Below are positions 7,069 through 14,049 of a stretch of DNA of 17,442 nt, one piece after another. Source of the stretch: AVCC01 sp041736255 (GTDB taxonomy: Bacteria; Pseudomonadota; Gammaproteobacteria; Burkholderiales; Burkholderiaceae_D); assembly GCA_041736255.1 (NCBI GenBank), contig JBGSTZ010000098.1, forward strand, positions 1 through 17,442. Reading direction: 5' to 3'. The first letter of the stretch is position 1. Each line of letters begins with the position of its first letter. The notes beneath the pieces were generated by a model. That model saw nothing but the letters and a program-made list of their open reading frames with translations, ran no database searches and was not told where the DNA came from. A program made the position numbers and the translations under genes.

Positions 7069-7416
7069 AAATTCTCCACCTCATTAAATAAACAAAATCA
7101 AAAATCAAGTATTTTTTCGTCGAGTGCAGAGAGGACGACCCAACGTGCCAGTGCATCACCAATTCCAATACAAATACTAAACTGAGCCTGATTAAATAGA
7201 CAAGATCATTATTAGAGTTATTTAAGTGGCCCCCACTGTCCAGACAAATATTTATCAGATTTATCAGCAACTCTTGCAGCGCGGCGCATGTGGCATCGGT
7301 CAGGGCCGATTCGACCGGTTGCTCCACGGGGTCACGCGCCAGACCCTCTGCCGGCAACGGCGCGCTGAGAAAAATGGGGATTCTGAAATTTTTGTGAATT
7401 TGAGCGTACAACCGAT
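7069..7416. other. Intergenic with decayed sequence and an IS-end-like segment
   Basis: No gene is well supported here. A minus-strand frame across 7230-7411 (FRIPIFLSAPLPAEGL, then PVESALTDATCAALQELL) is richer in G+C than its surroundings and could be a relic, but it begins at a TTG without a ribosome binding site. At 7225-7253 the sequence AGTGGCCCCCACTGTCCAGA and its continuation resembles a segment at 8695-8723 (20 of 29 positions match), which looks like the end of an insertion sequence. Confidence 0.3.
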
Positions 7417-8577
7417 TTAAGGAGTCAGAACTACCTTGCGGCAGTTGTCTTCTTTTTGATCAAACATCCGATAGCCTTCAGCAGCTTTTTCCAGGGGCAG
7501 GCGGTGAGAGATAATAATTTCCGGATGCAACTTTCCGGCTTCAATAAACTCGAGCAGTTCCGGCATAAAACGCTGAACGTGGGTCTGCCCGGTTTTAAAA
7601 CCAATGCCCTTTTCAAAGACATCCCCAAATAAAAAGCCGTGGATGAAGCCGGCGTAGATACCGGGCACGCTAACCGTACCACCGCGGCGCACTGTAGCGA
7701 TGCATTGCCGTAACGCCTTGCCGCTGCTGCCTTCTATTTTAAGATTTGCCATCACGGTTTCTAGCGTGCTGCCCTTGGCCTCAAACCCCACGGCGTCAAT
7801 TACCGCATCGACGCCTCGACTCGAAGTGTTCTCAATAATCATTTCGGCCGCATCGACCTTATCGAAATTGATCGGGATCACGCCATACTGGCTACGGGCA
7901 AACTCAAGCCGATAGGGATGATGGTCAATCATAAAAATCGTCTCGGCGCCCAACATACGGGCACATGCGGCTGCCATCTGACCCACCGGACCAGCGCCGA
8001 AAATAGCCAGAGTGGAACCTTTGCCTACGCCTGCATTTAATACCGCCTGATAACCGGTCGGGAGGATATCGCTCAGAAAAAGTACTTGTTCGTTGGTCAG
8101 TACAGCAGGAATTTTAATGGGTCCCACATTCGCCTTGGGTACGCGAACATATTCGGCCTGACCGCCTGGCACGCCGCCATAAAAATGCGTGAAACCGAAC
8201 AGTGCCGCGCCTGAGCGTAAGCTTTTTTTGTTCATGATCGTGCCGCGATCCTGATTGGTTGTCTCACAGGCAGAATACAACTGCATATCGCAAAAAAAGC
8301 AATTCCCACACGCTATAACAAAGGGCACAACCACCCGATCGCCTTTTTGCAGGTTTGTCACCGCCGGACCCGCTTCGACTACCGCCCCCATGAATTCATG
8401 TCCGAGAATATCTCCTTCTTTCATTCCGGGAACTTTGCCGCGATAAAGATGCAAATCTGAACCGCAAATGGCCGTGGCCGTGACTTTCAGAATGATGTCA
8501 TCCTGCTCCAGAAGGATCGGATCGGGAACGGTATCGACTTTGACATCGTTACTGGAATGGTAAACAAGGGCGCGCAT
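7417..8577 (-). CDS. Zinc-dependent alcohol/formaldehyde dehydrogenase (MDR family)
   Basis: The 386-residue protein is a medium-chain zinc dehydrogenase that oxidises an alcohol or aldehyde adduct with NAD(P). Catalytic zinc ligands are C38 (AICGSD) and H60-E61 (LGHEF), with D170 in SDILPTGYQA, a position used by the formaldehyde dehydrogenase/dismutase branch. The structural zinc cysteines are C90, C93, C96 and C104. The dinucleotide-binding loop GAGPVG lies at 194-199. The length and the insertion after the structural zinc lobe fit the glutathione-independent formaldehyde dehydrogenase-like group rather than classical ADH. GGAG eight bases before ATG 8577 supports the start. It lies alone between gene-poor stretches. 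The substrate is uncertain; detoxification of aldehydes is the simplest guess. Confidence 0.85.
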   Translation of the reverse strand: MRALVYHSSNDVKVDTVPDPILLEQDDIILKVTATAICGSDLHLYRGKVPGMKEGDILGHEFMGAVVEAGPAVTNLQKGDRVVVPFVIACGNCFFCDMQLYSACETTNQDRGTIMNKKSLRSGAALFGFTHFYGGVPGGQAEYVRVPKANVGPIKIPAVLTNEQVLFLSDILPTGYQAVLNAGVGKGSTLAIFGAGPVGQMAAACARMLGAETIFMIDHHPYRLEFARSQYGVIPINFDKVDAAEMIIENTSSRGVDAVIDAVGFEAKGSTLETVMANLKIEGSSGKALRQCIATVRRGGTVSVPGIYAGFIHGFLFGDVFEKGIGFKTGQTHVQRFMPELLEFIEAGKLHPEIIISHRLPLEKAAEGYRMFDQKEDNCRKVVLTP

Positions 8578-8945
8578 ATCGTTTCTCCGTCGAAAAATGA
8601 TAAAGGAATAACCTAGTCTCTAAGCGACTTCAGCTGGGTATAAGCCAACGTAGACTTAGACCATTAGGTGAGAATTTCCTGCGAGAGTTCCTATAGTGGA
8701 TCCACAAATCCGGACAAAAATTTAAGGCATGCCCTGTTGTAAAAAAACAGGTATGCAGTAAGCAAAAGGGAAGTTATTACAGGCACGCAAGTAACCTAGC
8801 TTGCATCGGAAGCTGTCATGAGGACAACTTGACCCTGCCATATTTGTGCGGCGTTAATAGACAACCCTCAAGATGGCCTGACCAGTATCCTCGCACCCCA
8901 GAAAATAGCTGGCGGAAGAGCATGGACACTGCGATGAAGTCCGAT
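8578..8945. other. Intergenic, no supported gene
   Basis: A frame on the + strand (8829-9035) overlaps the convergent DUF2892 gene, has no ribosome binding site and reads as a shadow. The region should hold the promoter of the dehydrogenase gene; no clear -35/-10 pair stands out. It also contains an imperfect stem-loop (GCATGCCCTGTT at 8727-8738 against AACAGGTATGC at 8746-8756) and an IS-end-like segment at 8695-8723. Confidence 0.4.
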
Positions 8946-9362
8946 TTAGCGACGTTCCAAGAGCGCTATCAGCGCATGTTTTTCATGGTCGATTTCACCA
9001 CGGGTGCGAATGCCCAATCGTCGCAGGATCGGTAACGGCGGGCACCAGCCCTGCACACCATGTTGAAACAGAAATGTCAGCACCACAGCGGGCAGCGCCA
9101 ACCATTTTTTGTTGACTGTGATGCCCAGCATCAAGCCCGTGAATGCCAAGGTCGAGGCATTCACCTCCAGCACGCGTTCCACATCCCATTCTTCGTCGAG
9201 TTCTTGAATTCGGCGCTCAATCGCAGCATGGGTGCTGTTGACATAGCTTTGGACTTTACGGTCAGTTTCCTGGTCGATTTTCTCGTTCAAATGCATCGAC
9301 GTCGACCGCCGTACCCGGTCGGCGCTAGCTTTGGTAGGACTTTCAGCATGAGTTAGCTGCAT
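8946..9362 (-). CDS. DUF2892 membrane protein with N-terminal extension
   Basis: The 138-residue protein ends in a DUF2892-type hairpin of two membrane helices (ASTLAFTGLMLGITV and WLALPAVVLTFLFQHGV), followed by the typical QGWCPPLPILRRLGIRT. This domain also forms the membrane part of YgaP-like proteins. The first 75 residues are soluble, charged and probably coiled (IERRIQELDEEWDVERVLEV). AAGGAG before ATG 9362 supports the start. It is the last gene of a three-gene minus-strand operon, 34 bp after its partner. Function is unknown; related genes often sit in stress or sulfur-related clusters. Confidence 0.75.
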   Translation of the reverse strand: MQLTHAESPTKASADRVRRSTSMHLNEKIDQETDRKVQSYVNSTHAAIERRIQELDEEWDVERVLEVNASTLAFTGLMLGITVNKKWLALPAVVLTFLFQHGVQGWCPPLPILRRLGIRTRGEIDHEKHALIALLERR

Positions 9363-9396
9363 GGCAATCTCCTTGTAGTATTTACGAAATGCGCAG

Positions 9397-9609
9397 TCAG
9401 GTCTTGTGACGACAGCTATTAATGCCTAACAGTCTGTTTAACGGACAGTACCCAACGGTTGCGGTGACCAGAGCGATTACCGCAGCGACGCCCATTGCCA
9501 TCTTCCAGACAGTGTCCACTTCAGACAGAAAGGCAAACGCTGCTAATGCGATACCAAGTACTATGCGGATTGCTTTATCGGCACCGCCGACGTTACAGGT
9601 GACAGACAT
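9397..9609 (-). CDS. DUF2892 (YgaP-like transmembrane) small protein
   Basis: This is a compact DUF2892 protein of 70 residues. It starts with the family hallmark TCNVGGADKAIRIVLG, has two membrane helices (residues ~12-30 and ~37-55) and ends GYCPLNRLLGINSC. The start is set by the ribosome binding site: AAGGAG directly abuts the in-frame ATG at 9615, leaving no spacer, while ATG 9609 has about six bases. Cysteines in TCNVGG and in GYCPLNRLLGINSC are conserved in the family and may bind a metal or persulfide. It lies 24 bp downstream of the DUF1264 gene and is presumably co-transcribed. Confidence 0.85.
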   Translation of the reverse strand: MSVTCNVGGADKAIRIVLGIALAAFAFLSEVDTVWKMAMGVAAVIALVTATVGYCPLNRLLGINSCRHKT

Positions 9610-9633
9610 GATCATCTCCTTAAGTTACTTAAG

Positions 9634-10464
9634 TTACTTTGACGGCGGCGCAGCAATCTGGCCTTTTGCCGCCTGTTGATCAACAACGCCGGGAATATCC
9701 GACGTTGGCCGACCGAACTTGCCCTTCAGACTATCCACGCCGGACTGTGGCTTGGCTAACTTATGCAAATCGGCGCGGTCTGTACGCGTTTGCATGCTGT
9801 CGATGTCCATTTTTTTATCGCGCTTTTCAACTAGACCGGGCATCGCTTCACCATCGCGGTTGAACGACCAGGCAAGCATCGGCTCCCCCAACGGCAGCTT
9901 GTCGCTGGCATGGCCCTCGTGTCCGGTATTCCAGACATGCCAGGTTTTGCCGTAGCTATTCATCTTGTCTTTCATTAAGGCTTTTTCGGCCACCTTCGGA
10001 ATGCCGGGGGCAACAAGCTGGCCAGACAGAATTTCGCCATTGTGGGGATGCCAGTATTCTTTTTCTTGTTCCAACAAGGTATTGAATATTTTTTCTGAAA
10101 TGATGTATTCCATGCCGTGCATATTGGCTTGGGCGGTGTTGCTGTCAAACAGCACGCACTGTGCAAAATCCTCGTTCATCTGGTGGCAGTAATGATGTGC
10201 TTCCATTTGCAGCTCTGGATGGTCTTTCATCGGGTGAAAGCCAACGAGATAGACATCGAACCCTTTCAAGGGCGCGTTACTCTGCAATACCTTGGCACCA
10301 AACTCCAGTGCCTTGGTCTTGCCCGTCTTTTCGCTGCCGGCAGGGGCGGTCTTGGGTGGCGCCGTTTCTTGCGCCGTCACGACGCCGCCAAGGGCAAGCG
10401 CTGCAATGGAAAAAGAAAAGCAAAGGCAAAGCATGCCAGAACGTGCTTTGATAACGGATGTCAT
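9634..10464 (-). CDS. Secreted DUF1264 (oil-body-associated-protein-like) protein
   Basis: The mature part carries a DUF1264/OBAP domain: FDVYLVGFHPMKDHP, then EAHHYCHQMNEDFAQCVLFD, then WHPHNGEILSGQL. The family was named from plant seed oil-body proteins and is also common in bacteria and fungi; its activity is unknown. Conserved histidines (AHHYCH, WHPHN) suggest a metal site. ATG 10464 is chosen because GGAAGG precedes it. It yields a 276-residue protein whose first 35 residues form a signal peptide (basic MTSVIKARS, hydrophobic core, cleavage near VTAQE), so it should act in the periplasm. The C-terminal 80 residues are low-complexity and charged. It is the first gene of an operon with two DUF2892 membrane proteins. 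Confidence 0.85.
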   Translation of the reverse strand: MTSVIKARSGMLCLCFSFSIAALALGGVVTAQETAPPKTAPAGSEKTGKTKALEFGAKVLQSNAPLKGFDVYLVGFHPMKDHPELQMEAHHYCHQMNEDFAQCVLFDSNTAQANMHGMEYIISEKIFNTLLEQEKEYWHPHNGEILSGQLVAPGIPKVAEKALMKDKMNSYGKTWHVWNTGHEGHASDKLPLGEPMLAWSFNRDGEAMPGLVEKRDKKMDIDSMQTRTDRADLHKLAKPQSGVDSLKGKFGRPTSDIPGVVDQQAAKGQIAAPPSK

Positions 10465-10695
10465 CGTATTCCTTCCGACGTTTATGCCTCGGGTGCGCGA
10501 GCGTGAAAGACCTGGATGCATATCAGATTAATAAATAATATGTAAGTTCATCAGATTTAAAAGGTATTTTTGTGGTTTGTAACGGGTTTTATCAAGGCTA
10601 TGTCGATGATCGGTGATCGTTCCCTCAGGGCCCGGATCAGGTGGTTAGCCCACCTTACATTTGTCCGAGTATGTGCACGTAGCGGACGAAGCAAT

Positions 10696-11058
10696 CTACC
10701 AATAGGGCCAAAATAAGCTGAGCAGCGAGCCTCCGAGCATAAACAGCCCGCCCATCAGCGCGAGAACCAGGAACACCATGATTAGTATGAAGCGCCCCAG
10801 ACAGCCGCTCGGTCGTCGTTCAACGGGGGACGCAGCCTCGCCATCAAACACTGTTTCCCGGTGCATGCGGCGTATCTTGGCTGCATTGCGGAGCAAATCG
10901 TACAAACTTGCCCCGCGCATGATGTGTTCATCGCGCACGTCGCTTTTTGCTTCTTCAACAGGCGGCAAGCGCTCGGGACGGTCGCTTGAACCCGCGCCGG
11001 CTCCGGGCCGTCTCGCCGGCGAAGGCGGAGGACGCGGCGCTGCTTTCCATTGCTGCAT
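10696..11058 (-). CDS. Hypothetical membrane-anchored protein
   Basis: The 120-residue product begins with a proline/arginine-rich disordered stretch (RPPPSPARRPGAGAGSSDRP). It continues with a helical segment (ASLYDLLRNAAKIRRMHRETVF) and ends in one strongly hydrophobic helix (FILIMVFLVLALMGGLFMLGG) close to the C-terminus. It may be tail-anchored. The frame is open up to a GTG at 11088, but that would run into the P450 remnant on the other strand. ATG 11058 sits at the apparent breakpoint and has no ribosome binding site, so the 5' end may have been altered by the same rearrangement. No family is recognised. Confidence 0.5.
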   Translation of the reverse strand: MQQWKAAPRPPPSPARRPGAGAGSSDRPERLPPVEEAKSDVRDEHIMRGASLYDLLRNAAKIRRMHRETVFDGEAASPVERRPSGCLGRFILIMVFLVLALMGGLFMLGGSLLSLFWPYW

Positions 11059-11072
11059 GAGGTTGGCCAGAC

Positions 11073-11833
11073 AGCATGCATGAACCACTGCGCCTGTGGG
11101 GACAAAAAAACCAAGCCGCCATCTTTGCCCAGGATCGGCCGGCCATGACGGACATCGCCCATGAGTTTGCAGGTTATGTTTCAGGGCTACTGCAGCAGCG
11201 TTGCGCTAACGCCGCCCTGGACGGCCAGGATGTCACCGCCAGCCTGGCCAGCCAACAAGTCAAAGGATGATCGTTAAGCCAGGCGAAATCGTCAGTATCT
11301 TGCGTAATTGGACGGTGGGTGAGATCGGCACTTTGTCAGCAGCGGTCGCAATCGTGACCCAATATCTGGCAGAACACACCGACTTACAGCAACAGTTACG
11401 CACGCAGCCATCTTTGCTGCCCAATGCCATTGAAGATATTTTGCGAATGCACGGCCCGTTACTGGCGAACCGTCGCGTGACGACCCGAGCCGTCGAAATC
11501 GGTGGGCGCACCATTGGTGCTGGGGAACGTCTCTCTCTAAACTGGATCGTTGCGAATCGGGATCACCGTGCTTTCCCGGATTCGCAGTCATGCCGACTGG
11601 ACCGCGATGCGAGCGCGAATCTGCTGTACGGCGCGGGTATTCACGTCTGCCCCGGCGCACTATTAGCGCGCATGGAGTTGCAGGTGGCGATGCAGGCGCT
11701 ACTTGGGGGCACCGTCGGTATCGACCTGATTGCACATCGTCCGCCAACCAGCGCGGTTTATCCGGCTTCGGGCTTTGCCACCTTGCCCCTGCACATCACA
11801 TTTTCTCCGCAGCCCGTCGCCCGCCATCAGTGA
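11073..11833 (+). pseudogene. Cytochrome P450, N-terminally truncated and frameshifted
   Basis: The C-terminal part of a bacterial P450 is clear. The heme-binding loop is LLYGAGIHVCPGALLARMEL, with the cysteine thiolate ligand. The K-helix ExxR motif is IEDILR, and the I-helix lies around LRNWTVGEIGT. The upstream frame from about 11073 (LRLWGQKNQAAIF, then MTDIAHEFAGYVSGLLQQR) is the preceding helical region, but it ends in TGA at 11268-11270. The rest starts at the overlapping ATG 11267, so one base has been lost. The N-terminal 40-50% is absent: upstream DNA on this strand encodes nothing similar and carries a different gene in reverse. The product cannot be a working P450. Confidence 0.85.
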
Positions 11834-12003
11834 CTTCGCCAAACACCAACAGCACAACGGTCCAGCACCCGGTCAAGCCCGCACTGAAGACGCGCCTGCG
11901 GACTGATCTGGCTGGCCTTTCCCCGGCATATTTCGGGTTGGTGATGGCCACCACCGGCATCGTCTCTATTGCCGCCCATCTGCAGACGACCCGCCTTTGT
12001 TAG
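11830..12003 (+). pseudogene. TDT-family (TehA/malate-transporter-like) protein, 5' fragment
   Basis: A GTG start overlaps the P450 stop (GTGA), and the frame reads LAGLSPAYFGLVMATTGIVSIAAHL. That is the first membrane helix of the TDT family (tellurite-resistance/dicarboxylate transporters), whose members usually run to more than 300 residues. The frame leaves the family after about 54 residues and stops at TAG 12001. The overlap suggests the pair was once an operon of oxidase and exporter. The fragment is too short to transport anything. Confidence 0.6.
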
Positions 12004-12018
12004 GCGGAAGGATTTTTT
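11991..12018 (+). terminator. Weak terminator-like stem-loop
   Basis: CCGCCT (11991-11996) pairs with AGGCGG (12002-12007) around TTGTT, and a run of six T follows at 12013-12018. The T-run starts five bases after the stem, which is late for an efficient intrinsic terminator, and the stem overlaps the end of the broken transporter frame. Confidence 0.3.
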
Positions 12019-12030
12019 CGTAAATGCGTG

Positions 12031-12190
12031 TCACGCCTCAATTTCGAACCCGACGCTATAGTCCACCAGTGCCGGATGACACTTTTTCAGCTCGAACAGG
12101 CCGAAGTGATTGAGGTGATGCGTCGGGTGTGGACTGAATACGGCCAGCAATTCCGGCGTGCGCGTTTTCCCCCTCCAATCCCTTGAGCGC
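12031..12190 (-). pseudogene. Transposase-tail-like fragment, possibly Tn3 family
   Basis: A minus-strand frame ending at TGA 12031-12033 reads TPELLAVFSPHPTHHLNHFG, then LFELKKCHPALVDYSVGF. The pattern SP-x-x-T-x-H-x-N-x-F-G recalls, from memory, the C-terminal end of Tn3-family TnpA proteins (SPYxTEHINRFG). No start codon or ribosome binding site is present and the upstream part is missing, so this is at best a fragment. The identification is weak and could be wrong; the coding character is better supported than the name. Confidence 0.3.
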
Positions 12191-12266
12191 CTGCTGATGG
12201 TATGGCCGTTGCGAATCCACTATAAGGAGCAAAATTATTGTATGTGTAAATATCTATGCGCCTTGA

Positions 12267-13475
12267 CTATGGCTTGCGTGCTGCAACCGCAGCAGAACCG
12301 AGATCGCCGCTTTCCCGCAATGCATAACGGTTAAGTACCTCGCGGTAAAACAGCAGCATCCGTTCTGCTTGCTTACTGGCCGACCATGTTTGCGCATAGT
12401 CGCGACCTGTGTCTCCCAGTTCGCGGCGCAGCTTGGCATCACTTAACATCCTGACGACTTTGCCAGAAAAATCAGTCAAATCCTCCTGTGCAATCCATAC
12501 GCCCAAACCCTCTTGCAATACATCGCGTGTTCCCAGTTCTGCGGTAGAAACGACGGGGACGCCTTGTGCCATCGCTTCCAGCAAAACCAGTCCCTGCGTT
12601 TCCGTTCGCGATGCAAATATGAAAATGTCCGCAGCGCGATAGCAACTGTTCAATTCGGTATGACGATCCAGGTAACCGATGAACATGACGTTCGCGCCCA
12701 GCCCGAGTTCCCTGACTTCACGTTGCAGGCTTTCTTGCGCCGGGCCTTCGCCCGCGATGATGAACAGCACGTCGGCGATTTCTTTTCTGATCCGATCAAC
12801 TGCCTTGAGCAGAAACCCGATGTTCTTTTCATGCGCCACGCGTCCTACAAAAAGCAGTACCGGGCGGTCTTGCGGAATAGCGTATTTTTTCCGAAACGCG
12901 GCACGGTCTCCGGGTACAAAACTACCCGGTTCGATACCGGTCGGGATGACTTCGGTAGGGGTCGAGATGCCGTAGTTTTTTAATACATGCAGCATCGGAT
13001 TGGACGGCACAACCATGCCATCCAAACTATTTCCCTGGCTACGGGAGAAGCGCTTGGCGACGAATCGCATCGCTTTCTTCGGGATAAAGGGAATGTAGTG
13101 ATGCAGATATTCTTCAAAAAAAGTATGGTAAGTCTCGATGCAAGGGATACCAAGCAAGCGTCCCAACTTGGTGCCCATGTAATGCGCAACGAACGGTGTT
13201 TGTATATGGATGATGTCGTAATGCGCGCTGCCCAATTGGGCAAGATGCTGCATTAACCACTTGTAACGCATCAGTCTGTCCTCGGGGTCGAACGGCAAAC
13301 GGCGTGCGGGCACGCGCAGGATATGTGTTTCGTCGGCGCTCGGCGTGCCGTAATCGGGGGCGATCAAATGGACAGTATGTCCAAGCGATTGCAGGTTGCG
13401 CCGAAAGGTTTCTATGGAGGTAGAAACGCCATTGATGCGCGGAAAATAGACATCGGAAATAAACAGGATTTTCAT
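12267..13475 (-). CDS. Glycosyltransferase family 4, candidate diacylglycerol glycosyltransferase
   Basis: The 402-residue enzyme is a GT-B retaining glycosyltransferase of family GT4. The N-terminal acceptor domain starts MKILFISDVYFPRINGVSTS, and FVGRVAHEKN (about 209-218) opens the nucleotide-sugar domain. The EX7E catalytic motif is E292...E300 in TETQGLVLLEAM. The N-terminus resembles SqdX/PimB-type enzymes that glycosylate lipids. It lies downstream of a PlcP-like phosphatase and dgkA on the same strand, which suggests that diacylglycerol is the acceptor, as for Agt in phosphate-starved bacteria. ATG 13475 fits the family start; an upstream ATG at 13532 would add 19 unrelated residues. 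No strong ribosome binding site is visible. A long palindrome separates it from dgkA, so expression may be partly independent. Confidence 0.8.
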   Translation of the reverse strand: MKILFISDVYFPRINGVSTSIETFRRNLQSLGHTVHLIAPDYGTPSADETHILRVPARRLPFDPEDRLMRYKWLMQHLAQLGSAHYDIIHIQTPFVAHYMGTKLGRLLGIPCIETYHTFFEEYLHHYIPFIPKKAMRFVAKRFSRSQGNSLDGMVVPSNPMLHVLKNYGISTPTEVIPTGIEPGSFVPGDRAAFRKKYAIPQDRPVLLFVGRVAHEKNIGFLLKAVDRIRKEIADVLFIIAGEGPAQESLQREVRELGLGANVMFIGYLDRHTELNSCYRAADIFIFASRTETQGLVLLEAMAQGVPVVSTAELGTRDVLQEGLGVWIAQEDLTDFSGKVVRMLSDAKLRRELGDTGRDYAQTWSASKQAERMLLFYREVLNRYALRESGDLGSAAVAARKP

Positions 13476-13579
13476 GATTTTTTCAGCGAGACCGGGTGGA
13501 TGCATTTTTGTTCCATGTAAATCGGATGCCAAACATCTCTGGCTAATTTGGCGTAGTAAATCATGTTCGGTCTTAGTAA

Positions 13580-13625
13580 TGCAGGCCTCCGTGCCTGCAT
13601 CGGGCCGCAGGCACGGAGGCCTGCA
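13580..13625. repeat. Perfect 18-bp palindrome (REP-like or stem-loop)
   Basis: TGCAGGCCTCCGTGCCTG (13580-13597) is followed after 10 nt by its exact reverse complement (13608-13625). No T-run follows on either strand, so an intrinsic terminator is unlikely. It sits between dgkA and the glycosyltransferase gene and is more G+C-rich than its flanks. It could be an interspersed palindromic repeat, or an mRNA stem that limits degradation or lowers expression of the distal gene. Confidence 0.75.
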
Positions 13626-13677
13626 CTACTTGCAGCAACAGCAAAAATCATGTCGTGCTTTTCGTGCACAACATAAG

Positions 13678-14046
13678 TTAATGCAGCAAAACCAATACCC
13701 AAACAGTCACAAGATTGAGCAAGCCAATCAGCACTGCGGCGCTGCCGATATCTTTTGCGCGCTTGGCGAGCCGGTGGTCTTCGAGAGAGATGCGGTCCAC
13801 CGTTGCTTCGATTGCAGAATTGAGCAATTCGACGATCAGGAGCAGCAGCACGCAGGCGATCATTAACGCGCGGCCGAACATGTCATGTTCCAGAAAAAAT
13901 GCCAGCGGCACCAGAACGGATGCCAGCAAAATCTCTTGACGGAAAGCGTCTTCATTGCGATAGGCTTCCTGCAGGCCGGCGCACGAATAGGTGAAGGCAT
14001 TCAGCAAGCGCCCAAATCCTTTTTTTCCTTTGTGGGGGCTTTCCAT
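13678..14046 (-). CDS. dgkA: Diacylglycerol kinase
   Basis: The 122-residue protein is the small trimeric membrane kinase that turns diacylglycerol and ATP into phosphatidate. The family signature ELLNSAIEATVDRIS (residues 73-87) carries the catalytic glutamates and asparagine; E32/E38 in NEDAFRQE and D99 in AKDIGSAAV complete the site. Three membrane helices are visible (about 39-53, 57-75 and 102-120). The length is normal for the family. It starts three bases after the stop of the PlcP-like gene and has a poor ribosome binding site of its own, so translation is probably coupled. In this context it would recycle diacylglycerol released by the phosphatase. Confidence 0.9.
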   Translation of the reverse strand: MESPHKGKKGFGRLLNAFTYSCAGLQEAYRNEDAFRQEILLASVLVPLAFFLEHDMFGRALMIACVLLLLIVELLNSAIEATVDRISLEDHRLAKRAKDIGSAAVLIGLLNLVTVWVLVLLH

Positions 14047-14049
14047 AAT

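Noticed and set aside
8829..9035. 68-residue + strand frame near the end of the DUF2892 gene
   Set aside because: No ribosome binding site, no recognisable domain, and its 3' half overlaps a clear gene in antisense.
11292..11747. 151-residue minus-strand frame across the P450 remnant
   Set aside because: Low-complexity antisense shadow; the P450 heme and ExxR motifs on the other strand are decisive.
11991..12010. Integron attC-like site around GTTAGGC
   Set aside because: Only one core-like heptamer is present; the matching RYYYAAC core and the long imperfect hairpin are missing.
13472..13702. 76-residue minus-strand frame between dgkA and the glycosyltransferase gene
   Set aside because: It is largely a translation of the perfect palindrome and its flanks, with no ribosome binding site.
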